In this document: one piece after another, positions 10,096 through 18,800 of the stretch | How the letters are laid out: the number at the start of each line of letters is the position of its first letter | Position numbering within the stretch: position 1 is the stretch's first letter | Source of the DNA: Agapanthus africanus | Lineage: Eukaryota > Streptophyta > Magnoliopsida > Asparagales > Amaryllidaceae | Length of the DNA stretch: 64,000 bases | Reading direction: 5' to 3' | NCBI GenBank assembly: GCA_030015575.1 | Contig: CM057347.1 | Span: forward strand, 408,488,248-408,552,247 | Translations under genes and position numbers: made by a program | Notes under the pieces: model-generated | What the model saw: only the letters and a program-made list of their open reading frames with translations | What the model was told of the DNA's origin: nothing | Databases searched by the model: none

Positions 10096-10795
10096 GGCAC
10101 TGCCCTTTTTACGACATGGACGGTCGTTGCTTGACATGTCTCCGAGACGGAGTGTCCGTGATAGACGTTTTCCCTAGCCCGGAGTTTTCTGGTTCCCGCT
10201 TTGTAGGAATCCTGCGCTGCCCTTTTTGCGACTTGGACGGTCGGTGCTGCCCTTTTTGCGACTTGGACGGTCGATGCTGCCATTTTTGCGACGTGGACGG
10301 TCGATGCTGCCCTTTTAGCGACTTGGACGGTTGGTGCTGCCCTTTTAGCGACGTGGACGGTCGGTGCTGCCCTTTTAGCGACGTGGACGGTCGATGCTGC
10401 CCTTTTTGCGACGTGGACGGTCGGAGCTGCCCTTTTAGCGACGTGGACGGTCGGAGCTGCCCTTTTAGCACTTGGACGGTCGATACTGCCCTTTTTGCGA
10501 CGTGGATGGTCGGAGCTGCCATTTTAGCGACGTGGACGGTCGGTTCTGCCCTTTTTGCGACTTGGATGGTCGGTGCTGCCCTTTTAGCGACGTGGACGGT
10601 CGGTGCTGCCCTTTTAGCGACTTGGACGGTCGGTGCTGCCCTTTTAGCGACTTGGACGGTCGGTGCTGCCATTTTAGCGACGTGGACGGTCGATGCTGCC
10701 CTTTTAGCGACTTGGACGGTCGGTGCTGCCATTTTAGCGACGTGGACGGTCGGTTCTGCCCTTTTAGCGACTTGGACGGTCGGTGCTTGATTTGA
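10096..10795 (-). repeat. 30-bp tandem array in the 3' region of element C
   Basis: About 20 units of 'ctgcccttttagcgacgtggacggtcggtg' with a few recurring variants (tttttgcg/ttttagcg, acttgg/acgtgg, ggtcgg/ggtcga). The unit length is a multiple of three, so long ORFs run through it on both strands (for example 10086-10790 plus and 10109-10732 minus). I regard them as by-products. Hypervariable tandem repeats between integrase and the 3' LTR are known in Tat/Ogre elements. Confidence 0.85.
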
Positions 10796-11467
10796 CTTGC
10801 TCTGCTTCTTGCAGTGTCAGGGGTAGACTTGACTTGCTCCGCTTCTTGCGGTGTCGAGTGGAAGTTGACTTGTTGATTTTGATTTGGGTTGACATCAGTA
10901 TCGCTATACTGGAATATGGTACCAGGAGCGAATCATCATCTGTCATAGAGAGGATTTTAGGATTTTGGTTTTTGTTTGGCATCTGCATTGCTGCACTGGA
11001 ATAATGCCAGGAGAAACTCATCATTTGCCCCGAGTGGATTTGGGAGAAACTGGGATTGTTTCACGCCCGTGGATTGTATACGGTTTTGCAGGATGTATGA
11101 TCCAGACCGTAGGGCCAGAAACATTTCGGGACTTTGTCGGCGTCTGCATTGCTGCACTGGAACATGGTACCAGGAGCGACTCATCATTCGCCGTTGGGGT
11201 ATGGGATTTGGAATTTGGTTGGCGTCTGCATCGCTGCACTGGAATATAGTACCAGGAGCGACTCATCATTCGCCCTTTGGGGACTTGGGATTTGAATCTT
11301 TTTTTTTTTGCATCAGCATTGCTGCACTGGAATAATGCCAGGAGCAACTCATCATTTGCCTTGGGAGGACTTGGGATTTGGGGTTTTGGTCGGCATCAGC
11401 ACCGCTAACACTGAAGCAAAATGCCAGGAGCGACTCATCATTTGCCGTTGCCCGTTGGGGAACGATG
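10796..11467 (-). repeat. Dispersed 45-nt block repeats, 3' region of element C
   Basis: Six copies of a block reading, on the plus strand, 'gctgcactggaat' followed by 'ccaggagcgactcatcatt' and 'gcc', near 10902, 10990, 11150, 11232, 11320 and 11402. Single copies occur in B (about 28400-28450) and, inverted, in A (about 47540-47595). In each case the block precedes the six-hairpin cassette when read on B/C's plus strand. No coding signal. Confidence 0.65.
11065..11083 (-). other. Recurrent 19-nt motif (C, copy 1)
   Basis: Plus strand GCCCGTGGATTGTATACGG, followed by 'ttttgcaggatgtatgatcc' and 'agaccgtaggg'. The whole ~53-bp phrase is repeated at 11897-11948. Confidence 0.65.
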
Positions 11468-11687
11468 GCTTAGGAGACAGGTTTGGGTCCCTATCACCTA
11501 AGGCTTTTCAATTTTATGGGCCGTGAGGGTCCCATAAAAGCATTTTCTCCCTACGAGTCGTAAGGATCCCGCAGGTGTATTTTCTCCTTGGGAATCCTGA
11601 GGATTCCTAAGTGTGTTGCTCCTTTGTGAGTTGTAAGGATCTCACGCAGGGGGTTTCTCCCCACAAGGTCGAGAGGACTTTGCGAGT
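11468..11687 (-). other. Six-hairpin cassette of element C
   Basis: A lead stem (about 11468-11503, CTTAG...CTAAG) is followed by five short hairpins, each with a near-constant loop (tcgtgaggat or ccgtgagggt on the plus strand) and different complementary arms. Examples are TTATGGG/CCCATAA (from 11514) and CTTGGGAATC/GATTCCTAAG. Hairpins are joined by 'tttctcc'-type spacers. Seven such cassettes exist in the window (one in C, three in B, three in A). No ORF. A structured RNA in the element transcript is inferred from arm covariation. Confidence 0.7.
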
Positions 11688-11705
11688 GTATTTCATCTCT
11701 TTTCA

Positions 11706-11791
11706 CGAGTTTGCGCCCTTTCGGGTTTTCACAGACTCGCCGGTAGTCCTGCTGTTTTTACTCACGGAGCCCTTTCGGGTTTTCATCCGTG
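11706..11791 (-). other. Paired GAAA-capped hairpins of element C
   Basis: In element sense there are two stem-loops, each with inner hairpin CCC-GAAA-GGG (plus-strand CCCTTTCGGG at 11716-11725 and 11770-11779). Each is enclosed by an outer stem: CGAG/CTCG at 11706/11736, and CACGGA/TCCGTG at 11763-11768/11786-11791. The same pair occurs in B (29046-29133) and A (46851-46938). GAAA is a GNRA tetraloop on the genomic-RNA strand. Confidence 0.7.
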
Positions 11792-11980
11792 CCCATTTTG
11801 CTTGTGGACATACCGTTTTTTTTTTGTTTTTGCGCCGCTGGTGGGACTTTAAAGTAGTCTCACCGGCAGGATTTAGGAGAAATAGGGGTCATTTACGCCC
11901 GTGGATTGTATATGGTTTTGCAGGATGTATGATCCAGACCGTAGGGCTGATGTGGTCAATTCGCCTGCGACTTGGAGCAT
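11792..11980 (-). other. Short 3' spacer of element C with a motif copy
   Basis: Non-coding. Carries a T-run (about 11817-11836) and the second C copy of the recurrent 19-nt motif at 11897-11915, followed by the same downstream phrase as at 11084. Nothing else recognised. Confidence 0.55.
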
Positions 11981-13320
11981 TCACACGTAGTATTTCTTGA
12001 GATATCGGCCATTGATGGGTAGCATGGGCCTTTCTCCCTCGGCGCTTATTAGTTGGTAGGCTCCTCCGTCAAACACTTTCTCGATGACGTATGGTCCTTC
12101 CCAGTTCGGCTCGAATTTTCCCTTGGCATGTCGATTGGAGATGATCGGTCTTTTGAGGACCAACACCAATTCACCTTTCTTGAAAGCGCGAAGACGAGTT
12201 ATCTTGTCATAGGCCCGTGACATTTGGGCTCGGTATAGCTCTAGATTTTGCTGCACCGCGAGCCTCTTTTCTTCGAGGGCATCGAGTTCTTCAAGTCGAA
12301 GGAGCACGTTTTCCTCTTCTGTCAACTCATGCTGAACGACCATTCTTAAGCTTGGAACTTCGACTTCGAGGGGGAGGACCGCCTCCACTCCGAAGAGCAA
12401 TGAGTATGGAGTGGACTGAGTTGGAGTACGGTACATGGTACGATATGCCCACAATGCCTCGTGAAGCTTGAGATTCCAGTCTCTCTTGTTGGCTGAAGCA
12501 TTTTTCCTCAGGAGTTTGCATAGAGTCTTATTGAAGGCTTCGGCTAGCCCATTGGCTCTTGGATTATAGATGGAGGAATATCTCTAGTCTATCTTGTGCT
12601 GAGTAGCGAACCTTGAGACATTGAAGCTCTTGAAAGAAGGCCCGTTGTCAGAAATGATTCTTCTCGGAGTACCGAAGCGGTATAGAATATTATGCTGGAA
12701 GAATGTCAGAATATCCTTTGTCTTAACTTCTTTTAGCGGGACAGCTTCAGCCCATCTGGAGAAGTAGTCTGTCGCGGCCAATATAAACCGGTGGCCTTTA
12801 GATGACGGAGGATCAATTGGGCCAACAATGTCGGTGCCCCAAACATCGAAGGGCCACGATGCCACCGTAAGATGCAATGGATTGGGATGCTTGTGAATAA
12901 AATCACCGTGAATTTGGCAGATATAACATTTCTTTGCATGCTCTCCGCAATCTCGTATCATGGTGGGCCAGTAATACCCAAGCCATTTGATTTGAAGTCG
13001 CATCTTGGGGCCAGATTGGTGAGCACCGCAAACGCCCGAGTGGACATCTTTCATGACCTTTTGGGCTTCGGCCAATGACAGACACCTGAGCCAGAGTTGG
13101 TCATATGACCTGCGGTATAACGTGTCATTTACAAACACGTATCGGAGAGCTCTTTTCTTCAGCTGAATCCTCGCAGATTTTTCTTCGGGCAGCTTGTCGT
13201 ATCGGAGGTACTCTATGAAGGGTTTTCTCCAATCGGGCTCGTCTTGGATGATCGAAGCTTCTTCCGCAGGACTGCTCTTCTGTTCCGCGCTTTCCTCTTC
13301 TCGTAGAGAGACTGGGGGTA
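11981..13320 (-). pseudogene. Integrase of element C (one nonsense codon and an upstream frameshift)
   Basis: Reads from the end of RNase H to the stop at 11981-11983. It shows the zinc-binding HHCC module (H..H..C..C, about 13050-12920), catalytic core with WGTD (first Asp, about 12835), ISDNG (second Asp, about 12640) and NGLAEAF (Glu, about 12545). The C-terminal GPY/F module has 'WEGPYVIEKVF...GGAYQL'. A single in-frame TAG at 12584-12586 sits where related copies have Trp, consistent with one G-to-A change. Near 13320 the frame differs from the RT-RNase H ORF, so a small indel lies at the RNase H/integrase junction. Apart from these two lesions it is well preserved. Confidence 0.85.
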
Positions 13321-15810
13321 GAATTTGCCGGCTCCTGACTGTGTGTCAGGCTCAGCCAGCTCCTTGGCCAAGCGAGCGAGTACATCTGCCTTTCCGTTCA
13401 ACGCTCTAGGGACTCTCGTTAGTTCAATGTGAGTGAACCGTTTCATGAGTTCCACTACCCGGCTTCTGTACCGAGCTAACTCGGGTTTGTATATCTTATA
13501 GGTGCCACTTACTTGGTTGACGACAAGCTGGGAGTCACCGTAAACCCGTAGCCGAAGGATTTCCATTTCTATGGCGAGCTCCAAACCAGCTATCAGAGCT
13601 TCATACTCAGCTTCATTGTTTGTCCGAGGCTCGGTGAGAGCGAAAGAACGTCGTAAGGTTCCCATTGATGGTGTGATAAACACCAATCCTATCCCTGCTT
13701 TTATCTCCGGGACGTTTGATCTGCCGGAGCTCCTTATTGATGAGGCCCCATCGAAGTAGAGCTCCCAATATGGCTCGTCTTCCTTGAGGTGCAGCACTTG
13801 TTCGTCGGGTAACTCACAATTTAGCGGCGATCCTTCTGGTATGGGATGAGCAGCGAGAAAGTCTGCAAGAGCTTGCCCTTTTACTGCTTTCTGAGGAGTA
13901 TAAACTATGTCAAACTCAAGTAGCATGACAGCCCATCTTGCCATTCTGCCGGCTAGGCTTGCTTTGGTCATCAAGTGTTTGAGCGGGTCGACCTTGGAGA
14001 TCAGCATAACCCGATGAGCGAGCAAATAGTGCCTCAGCTTCTTCACAGCAAATATTAGAGCCAGGCATTGTTTTTCGATTGGGGAGTAGTTGTGTTCCGC
14101 CCCGACTAGAGTTCGACTGAGGTAGTAGAGGGCATTTTCTTTTCCCTCCTCGTTATTCTGGGCAAGGAGCGCACCGAGTGACTCGTCCAGCGCGGCAGTG
14201 TAGAGAATCAGCGGTTTATTTGGATTGGGAGCGGCCAGCACTGGAGGGTGCAACAAGTATTGTTTGATGCTTTCGAACGCCGCTTGACATTCGGTATCCC
14301 AGATAAAAGGAGCTCCTTTCTTCATGAGCTTTGAGAAGGGCCTACATCTCCCCGACAAATTTGAGATAAACCTCCGTATATAAGCGAGCTTGCCTTGGAA
14401 AGATCTCAGCTGCGTCAGACTCTTTGGAGGGGGCATCTCTATGATGGCCTTTATCTTTGATGGATCAATTTCGATCCCTCGATGCCGGACTATAAAGCCC
14501 AGGAATTTTCCCGATGACACGCCAAAAGCGCACTTCAGAGGATTCATCTTCAGATCGTATTCCCTCAGTCTTGTGAGAACGGTCCTAAGATCTTGGATGT
14601 GGTCGGCCTTGGCTTCAGTTTTGACGACCAGATCATCAACATAGCATTCGACGACTTTATGGATTAGGTCATCAAAGATATTAGTCATTGCCCTTTGATA
14701 TGTAGCGCCCGCGTTCTTCAGCCCGAACGGCATCACTTTGTAGCAGTATATTCCGATCGGGGTTCGAAATGCTGTGTGCTTCTCATCCTCAGGCGACATC
14801 TTGATCTGATTGTATCCAGATGAGCCATCCATAAAGGTGAACAACTCGTAATTTGATGTGTCATCGACCATCATTTCCATGACCAGTAGCGGGAAGTCGT
14901 CTTTAGGACATGCCTTGTTGAGGTCCCTGAAATCGACACAAACTCGGATCTGCCCATTTTTCTTCTTTACGGGGACTATGCATGCGATCCAATCCGCATA
15001 TTTCTCTTCCCTGATGAAGCCGGCATCGATGAGCTTCTTGGTTTCCTCAATGACCTTTTCTTCCAACTCCCTTCTCATTCTTCGAGGAGCTTGTTTGACT
15101 GGCTTAGCATCAGGAGATATAGCCAGCTTATGCACGGCTACCTCAGGGGAAAGGCCAGGCATTTCTTTGTACGTCCACGCGAAGCAGTCGACGAACTCAC
15201 GCAGTAGGGCAATTATCTGCTCTTTCATTTTCTCCCACAAGAGTGAGCTGATGTAGGTCGGCCTTGGATTATCGGGCGTTCCTAAGTCAATCTCGGCTAG
15301 CTCGTCAAAGGTTGCTTGTCCGCCATCTTCGAGCTTTTGAGGAGCTTCTTCTGGCTCGGCTATCTCGTCATCATCATTTGATCTTTCGCTGGCCTCACCA
15401 ACATGGATCATGTAGCACCCTTTGGAATCAGGTTGAATGTAGCCTATGCCCCGTCTATCTGGAATTCGTCCATCGATGAGTGCTCGGACCTGGGGCGGAT
15501 ACCATAGCCCTTCATAAAACTTTGCTTCAGACTCCGTTTGATATAACCGGCATCCGCACTTCTTAAAGTATTCCCGCATCTCGGGCGCATAGTATCTGGG
15601 ATTGAGGACGGCTCTTATGCCTCTCTCATAGGGAAGGCACACGACAGAAAGGTCGTCCGGGTGCACAACGGGGTTTGACCTGTAAAACAGGATGCCATTT
15701 TGTCCATTTTTCCTCCCGGGCACGTAGAAAGTTTTCAGCTGGTCCACGGTAGAGACTGACAATGCGTCGAGCTCTTTGCACATCTGTTCCGGCACCCTTG
15801 TGATGGCCAA
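13213..15810 (-). CDS. Reverse transcriptase - RNase H (tether) - archaeal-type RNase H polyprotein, element C
   Basis: 865-codon open frame, in register with the gag-protease ORF upstream and separated from it by one TGA. An N-terminal linker leads to RT motifs including 'DFRDLNKACPKDDFP' and catalytic YVDD near residue 389. Next come the connection and a Gypsy-type RNase H-like region ('GALLAQN...YYLSRTL...YSPIEKQCLALIF'). The second RNase H has its acidic residues in YFDGA (~685), TNNEAEYEAL, YGDSQLV (~760) and KADVLA (~805). The double RNase H is a hallmark of the Tat lineage. It copies the element's RNA to DNA in virus-like particles. The last ~35 codons are out of frame relative to the family because of the frameshift near 13320. 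Confidence 0.9.
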   Translation of the reverse strand: MAITRVPEQMCKELDALSVSTVDQLKTFYVPGRKNGQNGILFYRSNPVVHPDDLSVVCLPYERGIRAVLNPRYYAPEMREYFKKCGCRLYQTESEAKFYEGLWYPPQVRALIDGRIPDRRGIGYIQPDSKGCYMIHVGEASERSNDDDEIAEPEEAPQKLEDGGQATFDELAEIDLGTPDNPRPTYISSLLWEKMKEQIIALLREFVDCFAWTYKEMPGLSPEVAVHKLAISPDAKPVKQAPRRMRRELEEKVIEETKKLIDAGFIREEKYADWIACIVPVKKKNGQIRVCVDFRDLNKACPKDDFPLLVMEMMVDDTSNYELFTFMDGSSGYNQIKMSPEDEKHTAFRTPIGIYCYKVMPFGLKNAGATYQRAMTNIFDDLIHKVVECYVDDLVVKTEAKADHIQDLRTVLTRLREYDLKMNPLKCAFGVSSGKFLGFIVRHRGIEIDPSKIKAIIEMPPPKSLTQLRSFQGKLAYIRRFISNLSGRCRPFSKLMKKGAPFIWDTECQAAFESIKQYLLHPPVLAAPNPNKPLILYTAALDESLGALLAQNNEEGKENALYYLSRTLVGAEHNYSPIEKQCLALIFAVKKLRHYLLAHRVMLISKVDPLKHLMTKASLAGRMARWAVMLLEFDIVYTPQKAVKGQALADFLAAHPIPEGSPLNCELPDEQVLHLKEDEPYWELYFDGASSIRSSGRSNVPEIKAGIGLVFITPSMGTLRRSFALTEPRTNNEAEYEALIAGLELAIEMEILRLRVYGDSQLVVNQVSGTYKIYKPELARYRSRVVELMKRFTHIELTRVPRALNGKADVLARLAKELAEPDTQSGAGKFYPQSLYEKRKARNRRAVLRKKLRSSKTSPIGENPS

Positions 15811-15837
15811 GGACCCTTCTGCGACTTCGAAGGTCTC

Positions 15838-18800
15838 TCATAGTTTTGCTTGTTGCATGGGGGGCCAATCTGCACAGCTGTTGCATGGCAGGTCCTCTTC
15901 TTCCGACTCTTCAGTGTCACTGCCAAGATGAGGGCGGGCTTTGCCGCTAGGTGGATCTTCAGTAACAGATTCGTCCGTATCGCTGCCGAAACGAGGGCGA
16001 GTTTTACGGAAGGACGGGCTTCCAGCGTCGGACTCATCAGTGTCGCTGCCGAAATACGGGCGCACATGGGCGTTTTTGCTTTTGAAACTGACAGTCGGCG
16101 CAGATTTTCTTTTGAGTCTTGGGGCCGGTCTATCCTCAGTCAGTTGTGGCTTAGCATTTTGGTGGTTCATAAAGTACCGAGAATCTTCATAGCGGACTTC
16201 ATGCACACCGAACGGCTGGATGTCTCCGTCAATGCGTCTTTCTTCGCCATTTTTAGTATACTTCATACATTGATGGAGAGTTGATGGAATGATGCCGTAA
16301 TCGTGGAGCCACGGCCGTCCCAAGAGAATCTTATAAGACGTGTCTGCGTCGATCACGTATATTTTAGCTTCAGTTTGCAGATCCCCGAATTTGATTGGCA
16401 AAGCTATAGATCCCAGAACTTGCTGGCAATTTTGGTTGAAGCCTTGAATGACAATCCTTTCTCTTGACAGGTGTCGGACGTTCATTGACAAACTCTTCAG
16501 AGTTCGCAAGTTCATGACGTTCACTGAGGACCCCGGATCAATCAATATGCGATTAATTCGATCTCCGTCGCTGTACCCGGTCACGTAAAGCGGTCGATTG
16601 TGCTCAGCTGTTCCCAGTAGCAAGTCTTCATCCTTAAATGTGACTGCGGCGGCATGCAAAGCGTGCTGAGCTTCTTTCATATTAATTTCCGCGAAGTGAG
16701 CCTGATACCGCTCGGGGTTTTGTAGAGCGTGAATGAGAACATCTCTAAGCTCCTTAGATAGGACCAAGGCGTCGTAGATGCCCAGGAGAGACGGAAGCTT
16801 CCGGAGATGTGCCAAGACATTATAGTCCACCGAGGAAGGACTTATATTTTCATCGGCCAGTTCTCTGCCGTCTTCTTCATTAGCGACTTGTTTTTCCTTT
16901 CCTTTTGGGGCGTTGCCCTGATTTGGCGGTAGAGCCCTGCCGCTTCTGAGTTGGATTTGATTGGTCGTTGTGGCGAGCTCTTCGTCCTCTTCGGGAAAAC
17001 AAAGCTCCTCTTCCGAGTCGCTACCAAGATGGATGGCGTAGCAGGTCACTACTGGGATCTCTTCATTGGAGTCTTCTTCTAACTCCTCCAGAATTTCAGC
17101 CGCTTGTACAGGGAAGAACTCATTCAATTGAATCAATGTTCTTTCCTTTTGTTCATATTCTTCAAGGGAATCGATATATTTTTGAATGGTCGATCTCCCT
17201 GCAGACTCCTTTTCGCGCCGAGCTGCACTTTTCTTCTTCTTGAGCTTCTTGGATTTTGAGCCTGATGGAGCCGCATTGGCGGCTGGGCTGGTAGGCCTCT
17301 TCTGTCCTTCCCATTCCATTCTGGGCTCTTTCTGAAGCATCTTTAGCATCTTCTTCGTCTTATTAGATATGTGTGTACTCCACGGAGGCCGCGATGAGTC
17401 GGTTTCATTTGTCAGGGCAGCGGGTTCGGCTGTCTGCTCCCAGAAGGCTTCAGCTTCTGTCTGTATAAAGTTGGCGGTTGCAACTTGATTGTTTACCAAC
17501 ACGCTTTTGGATAGCTCGATCTCTCCAGCCTTGTACTGCTTCTCGACCCAGTCCTTGAAGATATAGCAATCCTCGATCGCATGGCTCACTACTCGGTGGT
17601 ACGGGCAATACAGGGGATTGTCGGTCATTTTTGCTTCTTGGGGTCTTTTCGACTCCGGCAATTGGAGGCCGTTGTTCAAGGCATCTTTAAATATCTTGCG
17701 GACTTTGTCCCTCCTGAAAGAGTAAACCTTGTTCTTTTTCTCCTCTAGGGAAGGCCCATCTCCTCCCAACAATGGCTTTCGAGACCGGTTAGTTTTGGAT
17801 TCGGCCGCCCTTCGCTTTTCTTCATTGTCGGACGCATTGAAGACATTGGTACTGCTGGAACTCCCGCTTCTACGGCTGTCGTCCCGCTTGCTTTTCCAAG
17901 TTTTGTCTCTTTGAGAGTCCGGCGGGGACTCTTGCTTCGAGCGTTCCAGCATTTGGACTTTCTTGGTTAGCTCTTGAAACGTCTTGAGGCCTGCTGTACA
18001 CAAGAATGGGACCATCCAATTGCTGAGGTTCCCAATGAGAAGGCTGACGGACTGGTCCTGCTCCAGTGGCGGTTCGCACTTGACCGTGAGATTACGCCAT
18101 CGGGCAATAAAGTCGGTGTTGCTTTCATTCTTCCCCGGCTTGGTCCTCACAAGGTCGGCAATGGAGATTTTATCACTGACACTCATGAACCTTTGCCGAA
18201 ACAGGGACTCCATTTGGGCAAAGGTAATGACGGACCCGTCCGGTATACTCGCATACCAGTCGAAGGCGACGCCGGTCAGGCTATTGACAAACTGACGAAG
18301 AAGGAGCGCGTCATTGCCCCCTGTATTTCCGCACGATGCTTTGAAGTGGGCGACGTGCTGATTTGCATTCCCCGTTCCATCAAATCTTCCGAACTTAGGA
18401 ATAACGTAGCCGCTTGGGAACTCAATCAGATCGTACTGCGCGGGATATGGCCGCCCGCTACTGCCGATTTCTTTCTGAGCTTCAGCTTCGGCCACCAATG
18501 TTTTAACCTTGCTGGTGACCAAATCCATTATCCGATCCTGTGTTAGCGGGATAGTATTTTCTGGGGCCAAGGCGTCCCCAGAAGCGGAGTGTGGACGGCT
18601 CTCATGTGGCTCGACCAGTCTTGGACCCGAAGGAACAGGCATTGGCTGCCTCGGATTGTCATCACCCGGCTGATTAGTAGCGGCTTGTGCTTGATTGGGA
18701 GGCGCTCGAGCAATTTGAGCCGTAAGCTGCGTCACCACGTTCGTTAAGTCGTCAATCTTCGAATAGAGCTTGGCCATCTCTCTATCTTTGCTCCTGAGCT

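Noticed and set aside
10086..10790. 234- and 207-codon ORFs on opposite strands
   Set aside because: Both are readings of the 30-bp array; being open on both strands shows it is periodicity, not coding selection.
15838..15840. Programmed TGA readthrough between gag-protease and pol in element C
   Set aside because: A also has a TGA (42578), but at a different place: the 'LYVP...ILFYRS' segment is before the stop in A and after it in C. The stops are not homologous, and a CGA-to-TGA mutation is as likely.
15850..16284. Plus-strand ORFs opposite the gag-protease and pol genes of C
   Set aside because: Shadows of the real minus-strand genes; composition mirrors the sense codons.
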